From positions 33,009 through 97,008 of the forward strand of contig KN887010.1 in assembly GCA_000934455.1 (NCBI GenBank): 64,000 nucleotides of DNA. The letters are read 5' to 3'. A program made the translations under genes and the position numbers. The stretch comes from Apostichopus parvimensis (lineage: Eukaryota; Echinodermata; Holothuroidea; Aspidochirotida; Stichopodidae). Numbering within the stretch: the first letter of the stretch is position 1; each line of letters opens with the position of its first letter. Below the pieces are notes generated by a model. That model was not told where the DNA came from and did not search any database. It saw only the letters and a program-made list of their open reading frames with translations. Below, in pieces: positions 1 through 12,150 of this stretch.

Positions 1-331
1 CCCCTCCCCCGTGCAGCATGCTCCCCTCCCCATGCTGTACCCCCTTAGATCTTTTCCCAGAACCCTGCACACGATGTCCACGTTGTGCCCCACTTCAGTT
101 TGTTTGTTCCCCCATACCGACAGTCCCTGGCTACAGGCCTGCGGGTTGGGCGTGTGTCTACCAGGCTTTTGGTCGGAAAACTTGGATCCCCATTGAAGAG
201 GTAGGCCTACTAGTGCTGCCTGTGCTCTAATGTCTTTGTCAACTTATAGGTTAGCAGCACTGCTGAATCTCACAGTTAATGACATTTATATTCAACTATT
301 AACTAAGATCCACTTTGTTTATCACGTACAG

Positions 332-2473
332 GGAAGAAACCAAAGAAAGACTGCCATCATCCAGATCACAGTTACTGCAAGCAGGAGCTTCTAGGACGAG
401 CAGATGTCCGACATGCCTTTGATGAGATGTATGCCGACTCTGATAAAGTTCGCCAAGATCAGTTCCTGGCCTCGCTTCTTATTTTGAGTCCTGTCAAGCG
501 TCGACGGGTTGGACAAGATCGAAAACGGGATGTCAAGTATTCCATCAAGTATACTGTAAGTACCTGTGTGCCAGTACCTGCAATGTCATTCGACTGTTTG
601 ACTGTTTTGGTCAGCATGACAAGGCCAGTCACTTAAAAAATATCAGTGAGTCGGGTCATACCAAAGATGGGACCTGCTGCCTTCTCGCTTGACGCTCAGC
701 ATGAGAGACTGGATCAGGGAAGAAATGAAGGGTATGCAATTTGCAAGTTGCCTGATGATCAATATCTTGTGCATGGCTGTGTGCACATCCATCACAGGTC
801 TATCAGCTTTTCCGATGTGCCTTTCGTCATGGTACTGTACTGTTGTTCCACTGCTATCCCTCCGATCATGGACGTTAATTTGTGAGTTAGTTTGGCCGAG
901 ACTTGGCGTTTATATCCCAGTAGGGAGTTTGCCGAGTTCCTGCAGGGGAGAATCACATCAAACAAACATACCTGTATGTCCCTACCCAGATGAAAATTGT
1001 GGACATGTGAGGAACTGTACAATTGGCATTTTTTTACCTGGTTACTCTCCGTGCCTGTCTGAGTGCCTTGCGGTTATATACTACAGTTAGGGTAGCAAAG
1101 TATCTGGAATGGAACTGAGCATGTCAGCAATGTGTAAAGGGCAAAAAGCAATCAATATTAATGTTATTTTATTCCCAAATTATTGGAGAAGCAGGTATCT
1201 AGGGGTCTTCGCTTCAGGAACTTCGAATAAATTTATATTATAACAACAATCGTTAAAGTGCCTTTTTTATTTACTTCATTTTCCCAGGTCATAGATGAAG
1301 ACGTTCATATACTGGAGGTCTGCAGTCGAACCTTCCTCTCCATTTTCTGTGTTGGAGCCAAGCGCATGAAGAACATCGCTGCATACAAGTGGTCTACCAA
1401 CAACATGCGACCGGAGAGAAGAGTAGGGCCAAGAAGAAATCCAGACTACATAGAGTTAAAGGAGAGGATCGTGGAACATATCAAACGCTTTAGGTGCGTC
1501 TCCTCTCACTATGGTCGAGGTAAGACTCCTCATAGGAAATACTTACCCTGCCATCTGAACGTGAAGAAGATGTTTGAAATGTTCACACCAGAGTATGATG
1601 GTCCCTTAGAAGTGAAGTACCAGTTCTATTATCATGTGTTCATGACATCATTCAACTTGGGATTTGGGAATCCTAAGAAGGATGTGTGCTCCTCCTGCAC
1701 CAAGATGACGTCGCTCATTAAAGCAACGGATGCCCCTGTTGGTTCACAAGATGCGAGGGAAGAAGTTCTACTCACTGCTGAAAGAGGACACTGATGAGAC
1801 AGTTTTGACTGTCTGCTTCGATTTGATGCAGAACCAAGCTCTCCCCAAGTCGCCAATAGGGGTGGCATATTATGCTAGGCAGCTGTGGTTGTACTTCTTG
1901 GGCATTGTTGAGCACCATCCAGGGGAGCAAACCAAGGAACACGTCAAGTTTTACACTTGGGGTGAGCATCAGCAGGGCAGAGGGGCAAATCAGATTGCAA
2001 GCGCTCTCACCCATTTCCTCAACGAGCGACTCTCTGCTGCGATTCATGGGATGAAAACAATCCGACTGTTCAGCGATTCGTGTATTGGCCAAAACAAAAA
2101 CTTCACTGTTCTTGCTGCCCTCAACATTCTGGCCTACCAACACAATGTGACAATAGAGCATGTATTCCCGGTCCGCGGTCACTCGTACATGCCGGCAGAT
2201 CGTGCGTTTGGCAGGGTTGAGAAAATTCTGCGCACCAAAGAAACCATCCTGTTGCCCCGTGAGTATTATGACGCGTTTGGTGAGGTCGGAAGGGTGATGA
2301 TCTATAACATTGACTGGATGGTGTATGACTTTAAGTCGGTTGTCAGCCAGAACTTTAGGGCAGTCCCAACTTTCAAGATAACTGAAGCGAAAATTCTGGA
2401 AATCCTGCCGCCTCCTGGTCTACTCACTGTCAAGAACTTCTACGCATTTAAGAGAATTGTATCTAGTTTGTAA
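332..2473 (+). CDS. DUF7869-type transposase-like gene, two exons, one frameshift
   Basis: Exon 332-555 lies between a tacag acceptor and a gtaagt donor. It encodes a basic segment (GKKPKKDC, RADVRHAFDEMY, SPVKRRR) and ends in phase 0. The next exon opens at 1288 after ttttcccag in matching phase and runs to the stop at 2471-2473. The protein has the usual order of this family: an IFCVGAKR region, a SHYGRG segment, CSSC, then a core with CFDLMQ, FSDSCIGQNKN and HSYMPADRAFGRVE. These three acidic positions look like an RNase H-fold triad, which is inference. DUF7869 proteins are common in invertebrates and usually treated as transposon-related. The frame changes near 1730 (between CTKMTSLIKAT and a segment reading LVHKMRGKKFYSLL), so this is a recent pseudogene or an assembly error. 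A start codon was not found; a small upstream exon is possible near 163-200. Confidence 0.75.
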
Positions 2474-2634
2474 TATTTATTGTCCTTTAACTGCCTACTG
2501 TCTAAACATTTCTTTTTATCAGTGTTTGTACAAAAGTACACTGAGTCTACAATTGTATTACCCAGATATAGAAGAACTATATGGACATAGGTGGAAGAAG
2601 CATGTTGTATATTTACTTGTTCTACTTACTACAG

Positions 2635-3526
2635 GTAAAGAGCTGTTTGCAGACAAAAGCTTCTCAACAGGCGAATTTTTGGTGGAATACAAGGGGAAGT
2701 TGGAAGCAGCATCTAACTATGAAAACATGTTGATGACCTGGCATATGTTTACTATTTTGTTGATGGGAGGAAGGAATTGTGCTAAGTAGGTCAAATGTCT
2801 TGTAATACCTCTACTCATTCCACAGCAGCTTCTACAGTACTTGAATTGGATATGGTGTGTACTAAGCAACATAAAAATGTGTTATAGTATCAGGACCAAA
2901 GTAAATTTCCTTTCATATTATTCAATAAATGTTGTAGTTCTTTCAATAACCTCAGTTTGTGTAGCATTCCCTTCCTCATACCACATCATCTTATAACCCA
3001 GTGCTGTAGGACTCAAGTCCTTTTGTTGTGGACTTGAACTCAGACCTGGGATGTCTTGCAGTCAGACTTGTCTCGGACTTCAGATCCCCTGGACTAGGTC
3101 TCAAGTCCGAGTCCAGATGTATTCCACATTCTGTATGTCAGTATAGTAGGAGTTAACACATATGGCCACATAGTGGACCTTCACTGATTGATTGTATTAT
3201 TGTAAGTGAAGAACTAAGTGAACGATTGTGGTACCAACTGAAGTTGTAGGTTTCATCAGTAGATGATTGCAAACAAATAATTTGACTTATTGTTACCAGT
3301 GCATTGACAACATTTACTTTCTTTGAGTGTTGATGCAACTTTGAACCATTGCTTAGGTAGATATGCAAATGATGCATGGAAGAGTCCCAATGCCAAAGTA
3401 TTAAAGATTCTCATAGATGGCACTGCACAACTTGTTTTGGTAGCAAGGTGTGATATCCTTCCTGGTGATGAAATTCGATATGACTATGGTAGAAAAGATG
3501 CACCATGGAGACAAGTTAGACAACAG
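2635..3526 (+). pseudogene. KMT5A-like SET domain split over two exons
   Basis: The first exon opens after a ttactacag acceptor and reads GKELFADKSFSTGEFLVEY, the classic N-terminal SET strand. Near 2735 the frame changes: the following SET strand AYVYYFVDGRKELC is present but lies in the +1 frame relative to the opening segment. The second exon (3328-3526) reads VDATLNHCLGRYANDAW, then LILPGDE-like VARCDILPGDEIRYDYG. NHC in place of the usual NHS, and the terminal RYDYG, match the substrate/cofactor-binding core of KMT5A-type lysine methyltransferases. No canonical donor fits exactly at the end of the first exon (candidate gtaggt at about 2787). The known family methylates histone H4 Lys20 and other lysines; whether this copy was active is unknown because of the frame change. 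Confidence 0.7.
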
Positions 3527-6500
3527 GTATGTAACTTGACATGCTACAATGACTAACACTGTATACTTAAACATCCTTCTTATTTACTCTTGTACATTAC
3601 TCATTCTTTTCAAACATGTAGGAATGTTTCTTGAGGAGACTTTTCAAACAACAAAAAAATTCCAAGTTTCCTGTTGAGTAGGATACTTGAGGTAAAAATG
3701 TTACAATTCATGTACATTGTAAGACATTGCACATATATTGTGTGGCATGTACTTCATTTTGCAGATCGTAGCCACAAAATGGATGTTTTTTTTTGTGCAT
3801 GTCTTTGTGACATTCTTTAGTTTTATGTCTTTTTCAATTTCATGGAATTTCTTAGCTTCTTAATTTAACTATATTCACTTTTTCTCCTACAGAGTTTAGG
3901 AGTTAATGAAACTGACAAATCTAGTTCATTAGGTTCTAATGGGGAACATACTGAGGAAAGTGATAGCACTGATAAAAATACTATTAGAAAACAAACTGCT
4001 ACAGCAAGTAATTACCAAAAAAAAATACCTAGTACAAGAAAAACATGTGAAAATGAGAGTGTAAGTTTCAAAAGAGATACTGAAGAAGTGGTCAATGAAT
4101 TGTTACTTTCTCTTGACAACACTTTATTTGGTAAAGCTGCTAAGGAGGCAACCTCAGATACATCTAGTGCAACACATACTAATGGGGAAGCAAGTGAGAA
4201 TGGAGCTCAGACAGATAAAGCTAACAAGGTGGTGCATTCAAACACATCTAGTTCCAGTAAGAATGAAGCTCAGACTGAAAATAACAAGCTGGCTTACTCA
4301 GACACATCTAGTACACCACATGTTCTTAAAGAAGCTAGTATGACTGAAGCTCAGACACACTGAGATATGCCCAGCTCAGCAGTTGCATCTAATAAGAAAT
4401 CTAGTATAAATCAACCTGAGAGTGATAGTGCTAGCAGGCAGACACAACGAGACACAGGCAGTTCAACAATCACTACTGATAGGGAATCAAGTCCTAATGA
4501 AGCACAGAACGATAAAGCTAAAAGTCAGACACAATCAGCTACATATGTTTCGACAATAACAAGTAGTTGTGAAGCTATTATGAGTGAAGTTCAAACACAA
4601 AAAGCTAATACCCAGACACAATCAGAAACTTCTAGTTTAGCAATTAATACCAATAGCGAAGCTAGTATAAATGAAATCCAGACTGATAATGCTAGTAGGC
4701 AGACACAGCCAGACGCAGACAGTTCAACAATTGCTACAAATAGTAAAGCTAGTATGAGTGAAGTTCAGAAGGATAATGCTAAAAGGCAGACACAATTACA
4801 TGTATGTAGTTCCACAATTACAAGTAGTTGTGAAGCAGGTATCAATGAAGTTCAGACACAATCAGAAACGTCCAGTTTAGCAATTACTACTAATAGCAAA
4901 GCTAGTGTAAACGAAATCCAGACTGATAAAGCTACCAGGCAGACACTTCATACTTCCTTTGCAGAAAGCAATGCTGAAGATAAAATTGTTGTAAAAGATA
5001 TTTTTAGGTTTGACTTTATTCCGGAGAGTCCTGTAAGGCAGGCTGCATCATCGATAATAGATATCAGAAACATTTCATCAACGTCCCGTGACTCAATTGA
5101 CATTTCAAACAGCTCTCGATGGCTTCGTACCAAAACAATGACTTGTACTTATGTTGAAACATCTAGTAGTGAAGACAGTGGCAGTGAATACAATGAATCA
5201 GACCATAGATACGAATCTGAGAGTGATTCCTCTGATACCTCTTATGTGATACCTGTCCAGAACAATATTCCATATTCTAAGCCTGTAAGTCCATCACCTA
5301 ACATTGTCTCATCAACTTCTAATACAGGCAGTGAAGTCAATGAAGAAGGTAGTAAAGAGGAGCAAAATGTCTTTGTGAGGACAACTAATAATGAAGGTAG
5401 CAGGACGTGGGACAAAGTAGACTACTGCATCTTTTGTGAGGAGAGCAAGTCAAAACTATCCCAACATCTTCAAACACAACACAAAAATGAATCTGAGGTC
5501 ATTGATTGGATACAGACAAAAGACAACAAACTTAGGATACAAAAGTTGAAGAAAATGCGGAATATTGGGAATCATAGGCACAACTGTCAAGTTTTAAGAG
5601 AGGGCAAGGGGGAACTTATTGTAACATACAGGCCATCCCCATCAGGTTATCCTGCAAAGCCAAATGACTATGGCCCATGTCCTAACTGCTATGCTTACCT
5701 AGTCAAAAGAGAAATGTGGAAATACAGTTGCCCTGAAAAAGTACCACAAAGTCAGAGGAGGAAAGTTATCCAGAGTAGTAATTTATTGCTACCTGCTACT
5801 GTGTCAACAGACATGTCACAGCATCTACAGCGGGTACTATCATCTATGAAATCAGATTCAGTTGCTAGATGTATTAAAAGTGATGCCCTTATTGTTGAAG
5901 TTGCAAGCAAAGAATGTTTTAAGCTTGGACATAATTCTGAACAAGATAGTTACATTAGAGAGAAACTTAGAGAACTGGGGAGACTAGTTTTACAGCTGAG
6001 AGAGACTTTTGGTGATGAAAATGCATCTTTGTTGGATTTTATAAACCCTGAAAAATTTCAACAAGTCCTCAAGTCAGTTAGGACTATGTGCGGATTTAGT
6101 GACAGCTCTCACACATACATCAATCCAAGTCTGGCCCTGAAAGTAGGTCATACTTTGAAAAAAGTTTCCACTGTTGTGAAAGGCCAGGCATAAGAAAGAG
6201 GTGATGACATATTGTTTCAAAGAGCCAGTGGTTTTCTTGATCTGTGTGGGATTCGTTGGACTGACGAAATATCAAGCCATGCTCTTCGTACACTTTATCA
6301 AAGGAAACGGAATAGTCCACAGCTTCTTCCGCTTACTTCTGATATTGTCTGTTTAGCCAACTATACCAAAAGTGTGGCAGCTAAACAATTGTCAATTTTG
6401 CAAAACAAAGGCTTGTGTAAAGAAGATTTGCATTCAGCAACGGTCAAACTAGCTGAAGCAAGCCTGACAAGGGTTATCACCTTTAACAGACGTAGACAGG

Positions 6501-8060
6501 GTGAGGCATCAAAACTGAAATTAGTGGACTACAAAAGCTGCTCAATAGGTGCGAAAGAAACAGCATTAGAAGAAACATTAACAACATTTGAGAAAAGCCG
6601 TGTGGAAATTGTAGGTAAAAGAGGCAACACAGTTCCTGTCATTCTTACAAGTGATATGAGAACACAGATTGACATGCTTGTAGCAACAAGAGATCAAGCA
6701 GGCGTAAGTGGTGACAATCCCTATGTCTTTGCCAGAACATGTTATGGGTCACTGAGCTACATTCGGGGGGCTGATTGCCTGAGAAAACTTTCTGAGACAT
6801 CAGGAGCAGATAAGCCAGAAACATTAAGATCTACACGTTTACGCAAACACATTGCTACAGTTTCTCAAATTCTACATCTTGATGAGAATGAATTAGAAGT
6901 GCTGGCAAAATTCATGAGTCATGATATCCGAAGACATAGAGCCTACTATCGGTTGCCAGATGAAACAATGCAATTAGCCAAGATGACTAAGTTTCTGCTG
7001 AATCTACAGAAGCCAGGTTCTTCAACAGAAATGAAAGAAAAATCTTGGAAGGACATGCAAGTCAGTGCAAATGAAGGTAATTTTTTTTTTTTTAAATAAT
7101 ATATCGACAAAAGTTTCAATGTAAATTGCTTGAAGATAGTTTATGTGTATTTAGGATGAGATATTAAATAAATGCAATCATAAATGTGATCAAACCATCT
7201 TGCTATCTATTTTGCCTTAATGTTCATTGCCAGAAGGTTTCAGACATGTAAATCCAAACAGGATAAAGCTAGCACTAACAGAAATTTTAGTGGTATGCGA
7301 AACATGTATGCATTTTGTTGGTTTAAGAATATTTGTTATCATGAAGCAATTATGTGTGGCATTGCGAGATCAGGTCTGATATCACTAATCAGTTGGTCAT
7401 GTACTGATGCCAATGCACATTTCTATTCAGTTTGAACGTTTGGTAAAATTTAATTTGCTGAAGCTGTATAGAATTGTATTTTATGTATGTATGTAATGAT
7501 GAATGTTCAGATGCAGATGTTGAGGATAATGCTGCAGCACAGGAACTACAGGAACCACAAGCAATGCTAGAAGAAACTGGTGAGTGTTTCTATTACAATG
7601 AATGCAAGTAAAGTCAATCTCACAACAAAGCAATGTTGACAAATATGTAGTGGGAATGAAATGTTGTTAAAAGCAAGGTGATTACTTCTCCTTGTTTCGA
7701 ATTTATCAAATTATTTACACTTCTGATGGTTTGTATGTTAAAAATATTAATTTTAAAGATATGTTTGTGATTACAGATGATAATGCATCCAAGGTTCGCA
7801 GTACTACAAGCTCTTCAAATGTGCCACAAAAGACTACAAAGAGGAAAGCCTGGAGCACGGATGAAAGGGACGCCATAATGAAGCATTTTTCAGGTCTGAT
7901 CTTACGGAACAAGCTTCCTGGCAAAACTGAGATTGAGAGGGTAATGGTAAAAGAGAAATCTCTTCATTCTAGGTCATGGAGGAACATTAATGATTTCTGC
8001 AGAAATTGTATTGTCTCAAAATCAAGGAGGCTGCATCGAGAGTGGAATATTGTTTTCTGA
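2635..8060 (+). CDS. SET domain / zinc finger / tyrosine recombinase / Myb-like fusion gene
   Basis: Proposed exons are 2635-~2780, 3328-3526, 3893-7076, 7511-7579 and 7777-8060. From 3328 onward every junction has AG/GT borders and matching phase (0, then 1, then 1), so the SET exon, the recombinase exon and the Myb-like exon are consistent with one transcript. Order of parts: KMT5A-like SET domain; Ser/Thr/Gln-rich repeats; acidic Ser-rich stretch; C2H2-type finger (CIFC...HLQTQH); CPNC motif; tyrosine-recombinase core; Myb/SANT-like end. The zinc finger-recombinase-Myb arrangement resembles large families known from fish and corals and related to Crypton-type recombinases; a SET domain in front is unusual. 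Oddities: two in-frame stops (TGA at 4361, TAA at 6191) and a frame change inside the first SET exon. It could be a mobile gene or a decaying domesticated one. The 5' end was not found. Confidence 0.65.
3005..3112. repeat. Degenerate GAGTCC/GGACTC-rich segment
   Basis: Inside the SET intron is a run of words such as actcaagtcc, ggacttgaactc and caagtccgagtccag. It is the same low-complexity family that reappears at 14632-14735 and 16745-16880. Confidence 0.5.
4090..4960 (+). repeat. Coding Ser/Thr/Gln repeat of about 33 residues
   Basis: The 3893-7076 exon contains a run of imperfect repeats built on SSTITTNSKAS, NEVQTD and RQTQ. At least six units can be followed. At DNA level the unit is close to 100 bases and neighbouring copies keep words such as gaagttcagac and actgataaagct. 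The region is hydrophilic and probably disordered, acting as a linker between the SET domain and the zinc fingers. The TGA at 4361 falls between two units. Confidence 0.7.
5408..7076 (+). CDS. Zinc finger and tyrosine-recombinase core
   Basis: This part begins with DYCIFCEES...HLQTQH, a C2H2/BED-like finger, then a CPNC motif ending WKYSC. After an alpha-helical region the recombinase core follows: FNRRRQGEASKL (first catalytic Arg candidate), VGKRGNTVPVIL (Lys candidate), STRLRKHIATVSQ (second Arg box), KFMSHDIRRH (His box) and YYRLP (Tyr nucleophile candidate). Spacing and order match the phage-integrase/Crypton type of fold. No reverse transcriptase is present nearby in the same orientation, so a DIRS-type retroelement is not supported. 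A TAA at 6191 separates the finger half from the core half, in the same frame. The exon ends at a gaag/gtaatt donor. Confidence 0.7.
7511..8060 (+). CDS. Acidic linker exon and Myb/SANT-like terminal exon
   Basis: A 69-base exon (7511-7579) reads DADVEDNAAAQELQEPQ and is flanked by ttcag and gtgagt. The last exon (7777-8060) reads KRKAWSTDERDAIMKHF, LPGKTEIERVMV and HSRSWRNINDFCRN before a TGA. The Trp and Lys/Arg pattern is that of the Myb/SANT-like helix bundle that closes many zinc finger-recombinase proteins of this group. Both junctions are phase 1, matching the end of the recombinase exon. The likely role is DNA binding; this is inferred from the family. Confidence 0.65.
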
Positions 8061-9280
8061 CATGCAGTAGTGGAGCAACACATCGATGTCTTAAATGCAA
8101 ATTGATGCAATAAAAGAGAAAAAACACAACATTCAGCAAATACTTTCTATCTGGAACTATGTTTATTTTCCATCACAGTGTTCTTTGAAACTAAGTTTGA
8201 ATTCTGTTTACCTCTCATTTTTTAAGAAGTACCATTTGTTGTATAAGAAGCGTGTTCTTAAAGTCACTTTTGGATTATTATGTTGTAGGGCAGTGACTTC
8301 GAAACTATTAACAAATCCAATCTGTATGTGTACTGTACTCATAGTCTTGTCATGTGCATGAGCTAAACTCTTTACTGTGAGTACACCCTGTTTAATTCTT
8401 TCCAAAGTTACTTCAAGATGGTTTTAACTGGAGATCAGAACATTGCTACCAATTTCAAAAGAAAAATCCTCAAATTAATTTTCAATTCGCGTTAAAATGC
8501 TTTATATTCTTCTTTGAATCTTTGTAGTAACAGTTGAATATTTTGAACAAAATGTTCTCATCTATTGATAATAGTTTATCACACCTGATGTTGTGTTCTT
8601 GCAGAACCTCAATTATTGTGTAGCGTATAGCATATGTTTGTCAGTTTCAAGGACTTAAACTTCTATTTTGTGCATTATTCATGCAGGCTCAGTTATAACA
8701 GTGTTCATTCCTATTTACTTGACATGTTGTCATTGGTTACATAAGTGGTGTATTTTAGCCTTCAAAAAAGAAGTGTGTTTTTGTATAGATTGTAAAAGTA
8801 TTAAGGAAGGTATATTTGATTTTGAGGAAACGTACAAGATTATCAGTAAGTATAAAGGGGCTTCTCAGTGACCACGACCTGCCCTCCCATGAACTATGTA
8901 CTTTACTTGTCTGATAAAACAGATTCTTTTTAGTCACAATGGTCTACAAAGTTTGATATAAAGGGCTCCTTTTTCATCACCAAAACATAGCTAAAACTGG
9001 CAAGAAGGTATGGAACAGACTTGAAGAAGAAATCTTAGTGTTTATTCTAACCTACCTCTCATCACTTAATCTACTCTTTAATTAGTCTCCTTTTGATATT
9101 TTAACACGTTATACCACTTGTTATATTGTTAATTTTGGAGAAAACATGTTTGTGTTTGAGTCACCTTTATGTTTGATCTTCTTTCTCTTCTATCGTAGTA
9201 AACACTAAAGCAAACTTCAAGGTTCAGTGGAGTACAACCAATACTTATCTGTCCCTCCCAAACACAATATATGGCAATAC
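8061..9280. other. Non-coding stretch
   Basis: AT-rich sequence between the Myb-like exon and the tandem repeat. I see no coding signal that persists, no RNA gene and no clear repeat. A 67-residue open frame at 8668-8871 has no recognisable domain. Confidence 0.5.
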
Positions 9281-10560
9281 AATGTTTCATGGTATAAGAA
9301 ATGCACTGATTCCTCGATTTGATGTTATGATAGCTAGTCAAGTGTATATGCTATTCAATATTCAGTACTTCCTTGGATGGTATATAGACTTCTGAAGTTT
9401 CATCAATGAAAAATATGCCATGTTTCGGTTGCATTAGGAGTACATTGATTACTATATTCATGAACCCAAATGAAGTGTTTTTCTCGATTGTCGGGTGAAT
9501 ATGTCGGGTGAATTTCTCAAGTTTACACAGTTTAAGTTATGACAGATACATATAGGTTAGCCGAAATAGTGTAAGCATCGAGTCACATGTATATGGGTAT
9601 ATCTATTATATCATCCATACGTGTATGCACCTCTGAACACAAATTGCTGTCCGACAAATTAGCCCCATGTCCGTTGACATAAGAAATACATAGACTCCTT
9701 GATGTGGTATTGTGACCTCTATTCAAACGCACAGCATTGCCTAGATTGGTATGTATACTTCTGAAGTTTACACATTTATGTTTACGTTAGATATGACAGA
9801 GGCATCATGAACTTGCCATCAGAGTGTAAAGGCCGCCTACCCTGACGTTCATTCGGTTGATTCTCAATATGCAGTTATATCGCGCCAATATAACACAATT
9901 ATTGCCATAGAAGACATGCACTGATTCCTCGTTTTGATATTATGATCGCTAATCGAGTGTATACTTTGACGTATAATCAGCATTACCTCGATTGGCATGT
10001 GGACTTCAGAAATAAACATTTAACATTTCCCATTTCTCGGTTATATCAGTAGCGTATTAATTGCTCGATTTGATATCATGACGGCTAACGAAATGCTTCG
10101 TTACTGTGTACAAGAAATGCACTTATTCCTCGATTTGATATTATGATCGCTAATCGAGTGTATAATACGTATAATCAGCATTACCTCGATTGGCATGTGG
10201 ACTTATGAATAAACATTTAACATTTCTCGGCCACATAGTAAATTAAAAATCGATCCTGAACACTCGTTATTCCGAATTGTCTCAATTGGTGTGCGGAATT
10301 CTGACTGGTCATCCATGAGAAATATCCTTTATACAGGAAATGTGCACGATTCAGTAACCCCGATTGATATGTGGACTTCTGAAGTAACAGTCTACAGTGG
10401 TTCCTCGATTTGGTAGTGAATTGGACAACCTAGTGTAACAATGTGTATCTTAGTATTTCCTCTATTGATATGTAGACTTATGAGGAGTAAATTACCTCGT
10501 TTTCCCGATTCTGGCTTCACGATAGGTGTGTATGTGTGTTAAATCATTACCTCGTTTTGT
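9281..10560 (+). repeat. Degenerate tandem repeat, unit about 200-230 bp
   Basis: The words atgcactgattcctcgattt, gatattatgatcgctaatcg, gcattacctcgattggcatg and tggacttctgaag recur in the same order starting near 9301, 9690, 9917 and 10121, with weaker traces to about 10545. The copies at 9917 and 10121 are the closest. The repeat has no coding potential. Unit lengths vary, so this is an old array with internal insertions. Confidence 0.75.
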
Positions 10561-12150
10561 ATGTACACATCTCATTGCCAAGATTAGTTCCAACGATCAA
10601 CTTCGGCACATAGGATGCTCTGACAGGTAACCTACTGCTACCACTCAAAAGGGTGGACCTCTCTGAAGGTTTTCTAGGGTTTCCTCGTTTGTATGGTTCA
10701 GTACGGACTACCTCGTTTGCCACCAAGCACACGTGCGCGTGTGTGTGTGTCACCAATGAATGTATTCAGGTCTCTTTCTTTCTCTGTGGCTGGCTCAACT
10801 ACGCATCAAGAGCGTCCTGATGCTCTTGTTATTATTATTTTTACCAACATTGTCATCCTTATTGGTATGTTTACTGTTATAATTCACTAGTTTATCTGTA
10901 TACCAGGTACAACATGAACCCATCCCCCACCCCACTCCCTCCCCCAAGCAAGGCAAGTTTGCAACCACCTGTTGCAAGTTGGATTACCTAAGGAGGTATA
11001 GAGAAATGCTTTGTATGGGCGAGCAACCTTACGTGCAAAGGAGGGGAGCTTGCCACTCCCTGCAGCCCACCCAACCCCCTTGCATCCTCCCTCCCCTGCG
11101 GTCGTTGCGCCCTTGACCCTTTAATCTGCATTACAACAGTTCATATTAAATGCTATAACGTAAGTGTTTGAAGATTCATTTCACCCCCTTACACCCCCCT
11201 CCCACCACTCCGTTCAACCTCAGCTCACACAAACCATGTAATCTGTGTTAAGTGCGAATAAATCTTTGAGAGTATACTGTGATTTTTAGAATTTTTCGTG
11301 TGAAATCTCTGATTGCACACTTCATTTTATTGCAAAAGGGCTTACAACCAAGTACCAGATTTCCAATATGTTTCCTATCCAAAACTATGGTAATAACCAA
11401 TCCATCAGCTGTAATTCCACTCTGAAACAAATATTTCCAAGTCCTGCAACAGTTTTTTGTGATTTTCTCCAAATTATTCAGATGGCACGTAAGCCCTTTT
11501 GCATCTNNNNNNNNNNNNNNNNNNNNNNNNNNNNNNNNNNNNNNNNNNNNNNNNNNNNNNNNNNNNNNNNNNNNNNNNNNNNNNNNNNNNNNNNNNNNNN
11601 NNNNNNNNNNNNNNNNNNNNNNNNNNNNNNNNNNNNNNNNNNNNNNNNNNNNNNNNNNNNNNNNNNNNNNNNNNNNNNNNNNNNNNNNNNNNNNNNNNNN
11701 NNNNNNNNNNNNNNNNNNNNNNNNNNNNNNNNNNNNNNNNNNNNNNNNNNNNNNNNNNNNNNNNNNNNNNNNNNNNNNNNNNNNNNNNNNNNNNNNNNNN
11801 NNNNNNNNNNNNNNNNNNNNNNNNNNNNNNNNNNNNNNNNNNNNNNNNNNNNNNNNNNNNNNNNNNNNNNNNNNNNNNNNNNNNNNNNNNNNNNNNNNNN
11901 NNNNNNNNNNNNNNNNNNNNNNNNNNNNNNNNNNNNNNNNNNNNNNNNNNNNNNNNNNNNNNNNNNNNNNNNNNNNNNNNNNNNNNNNNNNNNNNNNNNN
12001 NATTGTGGTCCTACATGTACCCATAAAGTAGCCAACACTATAGCCAACACTTTTGTGATCACAAATTGTGATCGGATTTTTGATCGGAAGGCACTTTTGA
12101 GATCTGAATATGGCGTCGAAAATGTAAGAAATATAAGGTCACCTACAAGC
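10561..12150. other. Non-coding stretch with assembly gap 11507-12001
   Basis: Contains a (GT)n run near 10738-10750 and C-rich tracts at 10919-11100 and 11185-11215. Bases 11507-12001 are unknown (N). No supported gene; long open frames across the gap are artefacts of the Ns. Confidence 0.6.

Noticed and set aside
11-230. Two open frames of 61 and 70 codons at the left edge
   Set aside because: C-rich text without domain; only a weak exon-like segment near 163-200.
8668-8871. 67-codon frame with hydrophobic start
   Set aside because: No acceptor or donor that fits, no family, AT-driven.
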